From Zavarzinella formosa DSM 19928 (lineage in GTDB: Bacteria > Planctomycetota > Planctomycetia > Gemmatales > Gemmataceae): a stretch of DNA of 56,141 nt. Below, piece by piece: positions 1-8,417 of the stretch. The DNA lies in assembly GCF_000255705.1 (NCBI RefSeq), contig NZ_JH636439.1, positions 477,627 through 533,767 of the forward strand, given 5' to 3'. Each line of letters starts with the position of its first letter. Positions within the stretch are counted from its first letter, which is position 1. The notes under the pieces were generated by a model, which was given only the letters and a program-made list of their open reading frames with translations, was not told where the DNA came from and made no database searches. The position numbers and the translations under genes are program-made.

Positions 1-1
1 G

Positions 2-343
2 ATCGAACTGTTCTTCAAGGAGTTGAAAAGCACATTGGGCTTCGCCCAATGCCGCCTGCGCCGGTTCGAGGCGACGGAGGGATGGCTGGAGCTGGTCCTG
101 GTGACGTTCCTGTGGCTGGAGTGGCATCGGGCGAGGCAACTGGCCAAGTCCGGCCTGACGACGAAGCAGAAAGAGCGCTGGCGACACCAGCGAACCCACG
201 GCCTCTGCCTGGCGGTCCGCCGCCACAGCGAACAGGCCGACTTGGAATACCTGGCCCGCGCCATGCAAACACCCGGCGGAATCCGGCGTTTGCGACGAAA
301 ACTCCGGCAGGCCATCCCGGCCGAGTTTCGCACCGCCGGATAA
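2..343 (+). CDS. Transposase C-terminal part (IS4-type DDE), cut by window edge
   Basis: The reading frame is open from the first codon of the window and ends at a TAA, so only about the last 113 residues of a longer protein are present. The stretch reading ELFFKELKSTLGF followed by a Trp/Leu-rich segment and an Arg/Lys-rich tail resembles the C-terminal catalytic block of IS4-family DDE transposases, where the final Glu of the triad and a following Lys sit in an (I/F)E-x-F-F-K-x-L-K context. It would catalyse cut-and-paste transposition of its element. The start codon, the first two acidic residues and the left end of the element lie outside the window, so intactness cannot be judged. Family assignment is from motif recognition; the exact IS group is unknown. 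Confidence 0.72.
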   Translation: MELFFKELKSTLGFAQCRLRRFEATEGWLELVLVTFLWLEWHRARQLAKSGLTTKQKERWRHQRTHGLCLAVRRHSEQADLEYLARAMQTPGGIRRLRRKLRQAIPAEFRTAG

Positions 344-363
344 AAAGCGCAACTTCAAAACTG

Positions 364-454
364 GCGCGTCGGGCTATGGTTGCGACGGGCTTTGGACTTG
401 GGAACCAGTCACGCCTTTCAAGCTGGAACCATACGCAACCATAGCCCGACGCGC
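364..454. repeat. REP-like inverted repeat, two perfect 21-bp arms
   Basis: Positions 364-384 and 434-454 are exact reverse complements over 21 bases with a 49-base spacer. The arms contain the core GTCGGGCTATGG / CCATAGCCCGAC, and the right arm continues into GCGAGCGAGGGA. From memory, cores of the type AGCCCGACGCG followed by AGCGAGGGA recur as intergenic REP-like elements in planctomycete genomes; this was not checked. The element lies just downstream of the transposase fragment, so the two may be linked, or the repeat may act as a transcript 3' end. No T-run follows either arm. Confidence 0.7.
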
Positions 455-573
455 GAGCGAGGGAACTGCGATTTCCAGTGGTCCAACGGTTTCCCGACGG
501 GCGATGGCAGGGTTCGACAGGGTATGGTGGGAGAAGGTTAGAGGAGGGATTTTTGGCTCTTTAAGCCGCTATT

Positions 574-819
574 CTAATCTGATCCGCTCACACATGGAGG
601 TAACCGACGAATTGCTTCCTCTCGGAACCATGCTTCGGCATCTGGAGGCAGATTGGCTTGGATTTTTTCAAACTCCATCGATCCATCAATATCCGAGTAA
701 AACGCCAAAAACACTAACTCGCCACATAAACGATCTGAAAATTCAAGCCACATCCCGTCTCGTTGGAGATCGGAAGCCATGACCACTTCATAGCGAATGT
801 CGAAATCAGAGTTTTGCAT
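574..819 (-). CDS. Small hypothetical protein, 81 aa
   Basis: An 81-residue protein from ATG at 819. It has a well-balanced amino-acid composition, with a predicted beta-rich N-terminal half (reading YEVVMASD, then GELVFLAFYSDIDGSMEF) and a C-terminal helix ending IRRLPP. No signal peptide or membrane segment is seen. I do not recognise a named family. The composition and placement next to a transposase remnant resemble the small orphan proteins (immunity-like or unknown) common in planctomycete accessory stretches. The opposite-strand frame at 504-782 has an unprotein-like composition and was rejected in its favour. No convincing ribosome-binding site precedes the ATG. Confidence 0.6.
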   Translation of the reverse strand: MQNSDFDIRYEVVMASDLQRDGMWLEFSDRLCGELVFLAFYSDIDGSMEFEKIQANLPPDAEAWFREEAIRRLPPCVSGSD

Positions 820-836
820 CAATCTGAGTCATCGAT

Positions 837-1544
837 TCAATAATCCGGCTGATGTTCCGGGTCGGCTACGGCCCGCATGTATCGGGCCAAAAACATTTGC
901 GTGGCCTGAATGGTCTGCCATTCAGCGAAGGCAATTTTGACTTCGGAACCTTCTTCGTTCGCTTGGATGTTTTCGGTGGCGAGGGTCAGGCCGCGGTGCA
1001 GGAAGTCGAAGATTTCCGCGAGGCGGGCCGATTGGGAGGGAGAAAGTTTTTGCGGCAGAGGGGGCAGGTCGCTTTCCGTCCTGGCCCAGTCGTAAGCGGT
1101 CCGGTCGGAGACGCCGTTGGTTTGCGAAATGGCGTTGAGATCAAAGTTGAGATCGTCCCCCGGAACGGTGCCGGGGGTCGTTATCCCTTCAGTCGGGACA
1201 TTGCCGGCCTTGGCGGTGGGGCGTTCGGTGGCTTTGCGAGCGGCAATTTCCTCAAGCGTGCCGTACAGGAGCATCGAGCGGCCGACGTTGATCTGATCGC
1301 CGGCCCGGAGGCGGCGAATTTGGATGGGTGAGCCATTCACCCGTGTGCCGTTGGTGCTTTCGAGGTCGGTGAGGATCACATCGCCGTCTTCCTGTTGCAC
1401 CTTGGCATGGAACCGGCTGATTCGCTCGTCGTTCAGGCGCAGCAAATTTCCCTCTTCCCGGCCGATGGTGACCGGAATCGGCAGATCACGGAAGATTCGC
1501 CCCTTGTCCACACCCTCAATCACCTGAAACGTCAGCGTCTTCAT
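837..1544 (-). CDS. FHA domain protein
   Basis: A 235-residue cytoplasmic protein. Residues about 5-95 form a forkhead-associated domain, with the signature pieces TIGREEGN, ISRFHAKV and TNGTRVNG in the right order and spacing. FHA domains bind phosphothreonine peptides, so a role in Ser/Thr-kinase signalling is likely; planctomycetes have many such kinases. A linker rich in Pro, Thr and Gly follows, then a helical C-terminal region (about 150-230) of unknown fold. The start at 1544 is chosen because MKTLTFQV begins the FHA fold directly and is preceded by AGGGGCG on the coding strand. An upstream in-frame start at 1592 would add 16 unlikely residues. No kinase gene lies in the window. Confidence 0.88.
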   Translation of the reverse strand: MKTLTFQVIEGVDKGRIFRDLPIPVTIGREEGNLLRLNDERISRFHAKVQQEDGDVILTDLESTNGTRVNGSPIQIRRLRAGDQINVGRSMLLYGTLEEIAARKATERPTAKAGNVPTEGITTPGTVPGDDLNFDLNAISQTNGVSDRTAYDWARTESDLPPLPQKLSPSQSARLAEIFDFLHRGLTLATENIQANEEGSEVKIAFAEWQTIQATQMFLARYMRAVADPEHQPDY

Positions 1545-1652
1545 TTCACGCCCCTGATTGCAAATCCCGCCGACGGGTCGGGACTCACACACATGGCTTA
1601 TAGCACACGGTCCCGTGATGCGTTTACACAGTAACGATATTTTTCGCCAACT

Positions 1653-2582
1653 TCAACGGGTTGACCCGTCAGTTGCCCAGATTCCCGCCACTTCTTTGGC
1701 CGTGGCAAAACGCACCCCCGCCAAGCCGCGAAACCACGTGAGTTGTCGCTTGGCGAATTGCCGGGTGCGCAGTTGCACTTCCAAGATGGTGTCGGCCAGC
1801 GAGCGGCCTCCGGACAGATGCTCCCGGATTTCGCGATAGCCGAGGGCCATCGAGGCTTCCCGGCTCCATCCGAGTTTGTTGTCGGCGAGTCTTCGGACCT
1901 CTTCCACCCAGCCGGAATCAAACATCCCGCGAACACGGGTGTCTATTCGATCATAGAGGATTGGACGGGGGATATCCAAGGCGAAACAGACTTCCGGGCC
2001 AAAAGCCGGTTCGCCGTCTCCCCACCAGCCTTGTTGCTGCCACTCGCCCAACGGCTTCCCGGACAGTTCCCAAACTTCCAACGCCCGGACCACCCGCCGC
2101 ACGTCGTTGGAGTGCAAACGCCCGGCGCTCGCCGGATCGACGGCTGCCAGCCGGGCGTGCAGAAGTTCGTTTCCCGTTGTGGCGGCTTCGTGTTCCAATC
2201 TCGCCCGAACGTCGGCATCCCGAGGCGGGCCATCAAAAAGCCCGCAGAGCAGGGCCTTCAGATAAAGCGGTGTCCCCCCGACGAACATCGCCCGGCGTCC
2301 CCGGCTTTCAATATCGCGGACGCATTCGGCCGCCCGTTTCAGCCACCACGCCACGCTGGCCGATTCCCACGGATCAAGTTCGTCGACGAGATGATGCGGA
2401 ATCCGTTGTTGATCTTCTGCCGATGGTTTGGCCGTGCCAATGTCCATGCCCCGGTAGACGGTCATCGAGTCGGCCGAGATGATTTCGGCCTTGAGGCGTT
2501 CGGCCAATTCCAAAGCCAAGGCCGATTTCCCGGAGGCCGTTGGCCCGGTGAGGATGAGTGAGTTTTGGAACGGTTCGATCAC
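1653..2582 (-). CDS. miaA: tRNA dimethylallyltransferase MiaA
   Basis: 309 residues, the usual MiaA length. It transfers a dimethylallyl group to N6 of A37 in tRNAs that read codons starting with U. The P-loop reads GPTASGKS near the N-terminus, followed by the family segments ISADSMTVYRGMDIGTAKPS and IPHHLVDELDP. The later blocks FVGGTPLYLKALL, SNDVRRVVRALEVWE and KRQLTWFR, which shape the tRNA and prenyl-donor sites, are all present. The start is a GTG at 2582, because the frame upstream lacks MiaA-like sequence. This GTG overlaps the TGA of the upstream glycosyltransferase gene (GTGA), pointing to translational coupling. Function assignment is secure. Confidence 0.96.
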   Translation of the reverse strand: MIEPFQNSLILTGPTASGKSALALELAERLKAEIISADSMTVYRGMDIGTAKPSAEDQQRIPHHLVDELDPWESASVAWWLKRAAECVRDIESRGRRAMFVGGTPLYLKALLCGLFDGPPRDADVRARLEHEAATTGNELLHARLAAVDPASAGRLHSNDVRRVVRALEVWELSGKPLGEWQQQGWWGDGEPAFGPEVCFALDIPRPILYDRIDTRVRGMFDSGWVEEVRRLADNKLGWSREASMALGYREIREHLSGGRSLADTILEVQLRTRQFAKRQLTWFRGLAGVRFATAKEVAGIWATDGSTR

Positions 2583-4240
2583 GGGGCACGGAAATCGTAA
2601 ATGACAAACGACCGCGTTTCGGCCATCGGCTGTTGTTTTCGGATGAATTCCAACGCCGTCGGCATGGATGGCGTAATCAACGGATCGCCCAGAAGAATGC
2701 TTTTGCCGACAGCCACAATGTGCCCGCGAACATACTTGGCGAAGTCTTCCGGTTTCTCGGCCGGATAAATCCCATTGTGGTGTAGCGGCAATAATCGGTT
2801 GGGATCGTCCGCGATTTTCGGGTCCATTCCATAATACCACACGCGGCAAAGCGGCAGTCCCCGTTCTTCCGTCCAACGATCGAGTTCGGTCACTCCCTGC
2901 CCCCAATCGGAATTGGAGTCGCTCAAATATAGGTGAACCCGATCAGGGCCGCCCCAAAGTTCGTTGGCATACCGCAAACCATCCGGCCAGACTTGCAGGG
3001 GAGGGACCGCCGCCAGACCGCTGAACAACAGCAGAACCGACCAGCGCAACCCGGATTTCCATTTCTCGCTTGTCCGGGCAAAACCGACGCCGAGCATCAG
3101 CAGAAAGAAGACCACAAACGGGAAAATGAGCCGAATGCCGATCTGAACCCGGATGTTAAACGCAAACAGAAACAGCCCCAGCACAATGAGCGTCAACGGG
3201 GTCGCCAAAGATCGCGGTTGGGCAAGCAACAGGAGGAACAGCCCCAGCACGGGAAGCGTCAGTTTGATGCTCAGGGCCACCGGGAAATAATGCCGGACGG
3301 CACGCGGATACCACTCTCCAAGCAAATAGGCTCCGTGTCCCCGGATGTTGTGTTTGATTTGATAAACCACGCCCTGTCCGGCGTTGGGGAATATCTTGGC
3401 GTTCCGGGTGAGCCAGCGCATTGGCGGCCCCCACGTTTCATCCTGAAGGTTCTCGGCCCATTTCACCCCCGAGGGGAGAACCACCCAATCGCAACCGCAA
3501 TAGCCCCAGAGAACCACGGTCGCCACCAGAAGCATTTTCCAAAAATCGGCCCACAACGGGCGAACCTGATTCCAGACATGCGGAATCCGACCGACGCCGA
3601 CCGGGGGACTCCAGATGCGATTGACCCGCCAGCGGGGAATTTCGAGGGCGAACATCACGATGGGCACAAAAGTAAGAGCGGATGCCTTTGCCGTCATCGC
3701 CACGCCGTAAAGGACGCCGGGCAAAAACCATCTTCGGAACCATCCCCTGGTGCGGCCAGTTTGGTAATGAAACGTGAACAACAACATCGCGGCCGTAATG
3801 GCGATGTCCGTGGTCGCCAGACAGGCATGGCCGAGCAGACTCGGCTCTGTCGCCAGCAACACGACTCCCAAACGCCCGGCCCAAGCCCCGCCGTAGAGGT
3901 TGGCCACGCGAAAGCCATACACAAGCAAAACCCACCAGAAAACGAGGTTCCCGGTCCGGCCGATTTGTAACAAGCGATGGAATTCTTTTTCCTCGTCAAA
4001 CGGCTGGCCGCGAACTTGTTCCCAGAGGTAAACCGGCAGATATTCAACGTCCACCGGCAAGGGCATCGTCCCGGCCTTCATCAACTCGAAGTTACTGCCG
4101 GTCCGCCATGATTTGAGGGAAGACCGGAGATAGAAGGGTTCGTCAAACGTCGCCGACAGTTCGGGGGATGCGGACAGAATCCACCCGGTCGAGAGAAGAC
4201 CCCACAGGACCACCCAAAGAACATCCGGCAAGCGACGCAT
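2579..4240 (-). CDS. GT-C type membrane glycosyltransferase
   Basis: 553 residues with about ten predicted membrane helices. The N-terminal topology fits GT-C glycosyltransferases of the ArnT/PMT class: one helix, then a periplasmic loop with an acidic FDEP motif (SATFDEPFYL), then EYLPVYLWEQ before the next helix. Such enzymes use polyprenyl-phosphate-linked sugars on the outer face of the inner membrane. A soluble C-terminal portion contains SDSNSDWGQGV and is followed by VWYYGMDPK; a DSNxDWGQ segment is common in planctomycete members of this group. The donor and acceptor are unknown. The ATG at 4240 is taken as start rather than the TTG two codons upstream. The 3' end overlaps miaA by 4 nt. 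Confidence 0.8.
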   Translation of the reverse strand: MRRLPDVLWVVLWGLLSTGWILSASPELSATFDEPFYLRSSLKSWRTGSNFELMKAGTMPLPVDVEYLPVYLWEQVRGQPFDEEKEFHRLLQIGRTGNLVFWWVLLVYGFRVANLYGGAWAGRLGVVLLATEPSLLGHACLATTDIAITAAMLLFTFHYQTGRTRGWFRRWFLPGVLYGVAMTAKASALTFVPIVMFALEIPRWRVNRIWSPPVGVGRIPHVWNQVRPLWADFWKMLLVATVVLWGYCGCDWVVLPSGVKWAENLQDETWGPPMRWLTRNAKIFPNAGQGVVYQIKHNIRGHGAYLLGEWYPRAVRHYFPVALSIKLTLPVLGLFLLLLAQPRSLATPLTLIVLGLFLFAFNIRVQIGIRLIFPFVVFFLLMLGVGFARTSEKWKSGLRWSVLLLFSGLAAVPPLQVWPDGLRYANELWGGPDRVHLYLSDSNSDWGQGVTELDRWTEERGLPLCRVWYYGMDPKIADDPNRLLPLHHNGIYPAEKPEDFAKYVRGHIVAVGKSILLGDPLITPSMPTALEFIRKQQPMAETRSFVIYDFRAP

Positions 4241-4341
4241 CCGCAATCAACTCCCGCTGATGGAATTCCCTTGCGGGTCTTCCCTTCCGTGAGTAGAGAT
4301 GAATACCCTGTCTTTCCCTAATTGACCAGACCGGAATACCG

Positions 4342-5154
4342 ATGGCCGACACGCACGAACTAATTCGCAACGACTTCCCGAGGGGCGATTTCCGGGCGGT
4401 GTTGTTCGATTTCGACGGCACGCTCTCTCTCTTCCGCGAAGGCTGGCCCCGTTTGATGACGGACATGATGGTCGACTTTCTGCGAGAGGCAGGGTGTGTC
4501 GAACCAAATGATTCGCTTTCCCTGCGGGTCGAAAACTTCATCATGGAACTCAACGGCCGGCCGGCCATTTTCCAGATGATGCGTCTGGCCGAGGAAATCA
4601 CCGCGTTGGGGAAAACTCCTTTGCCCGCCGAGAGTTACCTGCGGGAGTATGACCGCCGCCTGCTGGCGATGACCGCCGACCGCACGGCCGAGGTGGAACG
4701 CCAGCCCGAAAAGGCCGCCGTTTGGGCGGTCCCCGGAACACACGATTTTCTCGAAGAACTGAAACGCCGGGGTTTGAAACTGTACCTCGCCAGCGGCACG
4801 GAACGGCATTTCATGCAACCGGAGGCCGACTTGTTGCGGGTAAGCGGGTTCTTCGAGGAAATCCACGCCCCCACGGCCGGGGACCGGAGTTTCTCCAAGC
4901 GGGCCGTGATTGACCGCATTCTGACGACGCATTCCCTCCAAGGGCATCAATTGATCAGTTTCGGGGATGGCGTCATCGAAACCGGCGAGACCCGCAAAGC
5001 CGGGGGAGTGGCGGTGGCCGTCGCCAGCGACGAGGGGGGCAATGGAACGATCAACCAGTGGAAGCGGATTCGGCTGGCCGAGGCCGGGGCCGACTGGGTG
5101 ATCCCTGATTACACCGGCCAGAAGACTTGGCTGCCCGAACTGCTGGGATCATGA
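4342..5154 (+). CDS. HAD-superfamily hydrolase (phosphatase-like)
   Basis: 270 residues, cytoplasmic. Motif I reads LFDFDGTL with nucleophile Asp23 and acid/base Asp25. Motif II is the Ser in YLASGTERH, a Lys in FSKRAVI can serve as motif III, and motif IV is FGDGVIETGETRKAG. A helical cap domain lies between motifs I and II (about 30-125), as in subclass C1 HAD phosphatases of the phosphoglycolate phosphatase type. The substrate is not predictable. It is divergently transcribed from the glycosyltransferase gene, with about 100 bp between the starts. Confidence 0.88.
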   Translation: MADTHELIRNDFPRGDFRAVLFDFDGTLSLFREGWPRLMTDMMVDFLREAGCVEPNDSLSLRVENFIMELNGRPAIFQMMRLAEEITALGKTPLPAESYLREYDRRLLAMTADRTAEVERQPEKAAVWAVPGTHDFLEELKRRGLKLYLASGTERHFMQPEADLLRVSGFFEEIHAPTAGDRSFSKRAVIDRILTTHSLQGHQLISFGDGVIETGETRKAGGVAVAVASDEGGNGTINQWKRIRLAEAGADWVIPDYTGQKTWLPELLGS

Positions 5155-5243
5155 GCTTTTCGCCACTTCGGTGTTGCCCGAGGCCGTGTGTTGGGGCACA
5201 ATACGCTCTTCCCGCCTTGAACTCACCTTGAAAGGTTTCCGGC

Positions 5244-6188
5244 ATGACTCGGCTGTTTCTGTCCCTCGGCCTTCTGACGGCCGTTACCGCGATTGCCCAA
5301 GCCCAAGCTCCCGTGGAAGTGCGCGCGCACACCGCCTTGGTGCATCACATCGCCTTCAGCCCGGACGGCAAGTTCTTCGCCACGGCCGGCTTCGACAAGA
5401 CGGCCAAAATCTTCGAGTACAACAACGGCCAGCCCAAAGAACTGAAGCCGATCGCCGGACACACAGACCCGGTGTATTGCGTCGCTTTCAGCCCGGATGG
5501 CAAACAACTGGCGACCGCCAGCCTCGACAAGACCGTGAAACTCTGGAACATCGCCGACGCCAAGATGGTGATCGAGTTCAAGGGCCATACGGACATCGTT
5601 GACACCATCGCCTTCAGCCCGGATGGAAAAACGCTCGCCTCCGGTTCCGGCACGCAGGACAAATCGGTGCGGCTCTGGAACGTCGCCGATGCGAAGGAAA
5701 TCAAGAACCTCGGCGCTCATGCCGGTTCCGTTTACTCGGTGCTGTTCTCGCCGGATGGCAAAACGCTGTTTTCCTCGGGCGCGGACAATCTCATCAAGGT
5801 CTGGGACGTGCCCGGCCTGAAACTGGTGAAAGATTTGAAGGGGCATGAGATCGGCGTGACCGGGATCACGCTGGCCGGAGATCCGAACACGCTCGTGTCC
5901 ATCAGCCAAGACCGGACGATCCGTGTGTGGGATGTGGCGGGCGGGAAGGAAACCAAGAAGTTTGGCCCGACGACCGATGACCTGTACGGCATCGCCTGGT
6001 CAAAAGACACCAAGACCATCGTGACCGCCGGTTATGCCGGAAATCTCAATGTGTGGGATCTGACCAACTCGAAGCCGGTGTTCACGACGCGGATCAAGAA
6101 TCCGACGTATTGCGTGGCCTTCGCCCCGGACGGGAAGACCATCCTCGCGGGGCATGAAAACGGCACGGTGACGATTACGAAGAGATGA
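5244..6188 (+). CDS. Exported WD40 repeat protein, seven-bladed
   Basis: 314 residues beginning with a cleavable signal peptide (cut likely after the AQA near residue 20). Seven WD40 repeats follow, starting at about residues 36, 82, 124, 168, 210, 251 and 293. Each has the AFSPDGK turn and most end in a WD or WN pair (KLWN, RLWN, KVWD, RVWD, NVWD). Seven units make one closed beta-propeller, so this is a stand-alone periplasmic or surface scaffold without extra domains. Planctomycetes carry many WD40 proteins, often fused to protein kinases or cytochrome domains; this one is not fused. An AAAGG precedes the ATG at suitable spacing. The binding partner is unknown. Confidence 0.92.
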   Translation: MTRLFLSLGLLTAVTAIAQAQAPVEVRAHTALVHHIAFSPDGKFFATAGFDKTAKIFEYNNGQPKELKPIAGHTDPVYCVAFSPDGKQLATASLDKTVKLWNIADAKMVIEFKGHTDIVDTIAFSPDGKTLASGSGTQDKSVRLWNVADAKEIKNLGAHAGSVYSVLFSPDGKTLFSSGADNLIKVWDVPGLKLVKDLKGHEIGVTGITLAGDPNTLVSISQDRTIRVWDVAGGKETKKFGPTTDDLYGIAWSKDTKTIVTAGYAGNLNVWDLTNSKPVFTTRIKNPTYCVAFAPDGKTILAGHENGTVTITKR

Positions 6189-6209
6189 GCCGGTGAAACT
6201 TGTTCCGTT

Positions 6210-7274
6210 TCACTCGTCCGAAACCAGTCTGGCAATCGGCTGGGTGGCTTCGATATGGGAACAGATGATTTTGGCGATCACGGTCAGGGGCACGGCCAGG
6301 AACATCCCGGTCAGGCCCCAGCAATAGCCCCAAAATGCCAAGGAAATCAGGATCACCAGCGGGCTGACTCCGACAGCTTTGCCGATGATGGCGGGTTCGC
6401 CAACCGTGGCTGTCAGAATGTGAATCGTCAGCAGAATTGTCGCAATCGTCACAAATTCCCAGCCAAATCCAAACTGAAGCAACGCATACAGCGTGGGAAG
6501 CGAATAGCCGACCATGGCGCCCAGATACGGGATGAAGTTTGCCAGAAAATTCAGCACGGCCCAGACAAGGGCGAAGCGCGTTCCGAACACAAACAACACC
6601 ACAAAAATGGGCACGGCCAGTGTGAGACTGGCGTATACTTTGGCCCGCAAGTAGTCGGCGATTCCCGCGTTGATGCTGGCGATGGTTTGCATGATCTGAT
6701 CGGCCCGGTGATCGGAAAAGGCCGACCGCACCCGCTGCGGAAACCGACCGGCCTCGACCAGCATGAACATCAGATACAGGCCCACCACCACGCCAACCGA
6801 CGCGGTCTCGGCCGCCACCCCGGCCACCCGGCCGATCAAATCCCGGATCACGTTTTCGCTGTTTTGCTCGGTCTGGGTCAGCTCGCTTATCATCCGCGTG
6901 GAAGATGGAAAGCGTTCCCCGCAGTAGGCCGTGAACTGGCCGATTAGGGATTTGGCTTGTTGAGAAAGGGCCGGAAATTCTTCGTAAAGCGTCCGGGCGT
7001 TGGATTGGACGATGGCCGTCAGGCCCGCGAGAGCCAGAAGAAAGAGTACCGCCACCGCCACGATGGCAAACCGGCCGGGAACCCGCTGTTTCACCCGTTG
7101 GTGAAACGGGATAATCACATAAGCGAACAGAACGGCGAGCAAGAGGGGTTTGAGAATCACCCCGAGTTCCCGCAACAGGAAAAGCCCGGTGGTGAGAATA
7201 ATCATCACCCACGCCACCGTGGCCAGCGGAGGAGAGGATTCGACAACGGAAACAGACGGCGGCTCGCTGTTCAT
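6210..7274 (-). CDS. AI-2E family transporter (PerM/YdiK-like)
   Basis: 354 residues with about eight membrane helices in the AI-2E transporter (UPF0118) layout: paired N-terminal helices, a soluble stretch of about 100 residues, then a C-terminal helical block containing LANFIPYLGAMVG and a late EPAIIGKAVGVSPLVIL segment. Both are hallmark regions of the family. Members have been linked to autoinducer-2 or small-molecule/ion export, and substrate assignment is weak in general. The ATG at 7274 follows the stop of the polyketide synthase gene by 7 bp, so the two are almost certainly co-transcribed. That makes export of a polyketide product a reasonable but untested guess. Confidence 0.88.
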   Translation of the reverse strand: MNSEPPSVSVVESSPPLATVAWVMIILTTGLFLLRELGVILKPLLLAVLFAYVIIPFHQRVKQRVPGRFAIVAVAVLFLLALAGLTAIVQSNARTLYEEFPALSQQAKSLIGQFTAYCGERFPSSTRMISELTQTEQNSENVIRDLIGRVAGVAAETASVGVVVGLYLMFMLVEAGRFPQRVRSAFSDHRADQIMQTIASINAGIADYLRAKVYASLTLAVPIFVVLFVFGTRFALVWAVLNFLANFIPYLGAMVGYSLPTLYALLQFGFGWEFVTIATILLTIHILTATVGEPAIIGKAVGVSPLVILISLAFWGYCWGLTGMFLAVPLTVIAKIICSHIEATQPIARLVSDE

Positions 7275-7281
7275 GGCGTGA

Positions 7282-8385
7282 TTATTGAAGCAAGGCCGCT
7301 TCAATGTTCAAGCCCGGACCAAATCCGAGGGCCACGCACGGACCGGTCGCCCCGCGTTGCCGCATGCGATCCAGAATGAACAGCACCGTCGCGGAGGACA
7401 TGTTGCCGTTCTCGCCCAGCACTTCGCGGGAGGCCCATGTGGCCTCTTGCGACAATCCCAATGCCGAAACCACACCGTCAAGGATTTTCGGGCCGCCGGG
7501 GTGGATCGCCCAATGTTTCACATCCGGAATGGTCAGGCCGTGCTTCGCCAGCCATTTGTCCATCCAGCCGCGAAGTTTCTGCTGGATCACTTCGGGAATC
7601 TTCTTGGAAAGCGTCATCACGAAACCGTGATCGCCGATGTGCCAGCTCATGGCGTCGGCGGCCTCATGGACGACATGGGAACCGTTGGCCACCAATTCCC
7701 AGTGCTTGCCCTTGTGATGCCGGCCGGGGACGCCGACAAATGCCGCCGCCCCGTCCGCGAAGAGGGCATTGGCGACGATTTTTTGCGGTTCCCAGCCGTA
7801 GTGGTAATGCAGGCTGCAAAGCTCCACCGAACACATCAGCACGCAGGCGTCCGGGTCTGACCCGGCGAAAGCGTTGGCCACCCGCATGCCGTTCAGGCTG
7901 CCGTGACAGCCCATGAAGCCGACATGGGTGCGCTGGACATCGGCAGAGATGCCGAGTTCGTTGGCCAGTTCCAAATCAAATCCGGGGGCGGCAAATCCGG
8001 TGCAGGAAACGGTCACCAAGTGGGTGATGTCCTTGGGGAGCCGTCCGGCCGCCTCCAAGGCCGTGGCCGTGGCTTTGACCGCCAGCCGGGGAGCCTCCCG
8101 GCGATAGAGTTGCATCCGTTGATGGGTTGTGGGGCCGTGCTGGTCGCCGGCTTTGGGCAGGAACGGCGACCCGGAGATGGTCGTCCCCTCGATCAAATCC
8201 GTGACAACTTGTTGCCCGAGGCAAACATGTCGGTGACGAATTCCCGTGCCGCCGTACATGGCCGGCAGCCATGTTTTTTGTTCGGCGGTGTTGCAGCACA
8301 ACAACTCGGCAACTTCAAGCGCCTGCTGTTGACTCATTGTCGCGGGCGGGACTGCCGTGCCAAGCCCAAGGATGGCTAATGTCAT
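7282..8385 (-). CDS. Type III polyketide synthase (chalcone/stilbene synthase family)
   Basis: 367 residues, the usual size for a homodimeric type III PKS. The thiolase-fold catalytic triad is visible: Cys160 in GFMGCHGSLNG, His295 in AIHPGGPKIL and Asn328 in GENGNMSSATV. The Gly-rich C-terminal block reads ALGFGPGLNIE. Such enzymes condense malonyl-CoA onto an acyl-CoA starter without a carrier protein; starter and product cannot be read from sequence. The gene lies 32 bp after hemC and 7 bp before an AI-2E family transporter, all on one strand. AAAGG stands at suitable spacing before the ATG. No tailoring methyltransferase or oxygenase is adjacent. Confidence 0.94.
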   Translation of the reverse strand: MTLAILGLGTAVPPATMSQQQALEVAELLCCNTAEQKTWLPAMYGGTGIRHRHVCLGQQVVTDLIEGTTISGSPFLPKAGDQHGPTTHQRMQLYRREAPRLAVKATATALEAAGRLPKDITHLVTVSCTGFAAPGFDLELANELGISADVQRTHVGFMGCHGSLNGMRVANAFAGSDPDACVLMCSVELCSLHYHYGWEPQKIVANALFADGAAAFVGVPGRHHKGKHWELVANGSHVVHEAADAMSWHIGDHGFVMTLSKKIPEVIQQKLRGWMDKWLAKHGLTIPDVKHWAIHPGGPKILDGVVSALGLSQEATWASREVLGENGNMSSATVLFILDRMRQRGATGPCVALGFGPGLNIEAALLQ

Positions 8386-8417
8386 TCCGGCCTTTGGATT
8401 TTCACAAAGCGGGAGAA

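Noticed and set aside
364-454. Terminal inverted repeats of the IS element
   Set aside because: Both arms lie downstream of the transposase with only 49 bases between, so they cannot flank it; REP-like is a better reading.
504-782. 92-codon plus-strand frame near the transposase fragment
   Set aside because: The overlapping minus-strand ORF at 574-819 has better protein-like composition; only one can be real.
2583-2906. N-terminal extension of miaA
   Set aside because: The sequence is the shadow of the glycosyltransferase C-terminus; MiaA similarity begins right after the GTG at 2582.
2933-3970. 345-codon plus-strand frame opposite the glycosyltransferase gene
   Set aside because: Gln/Arg/Pro/His-rich composition with no domain; the minus-strand gene has clear membrane helices and a GT-C motif.
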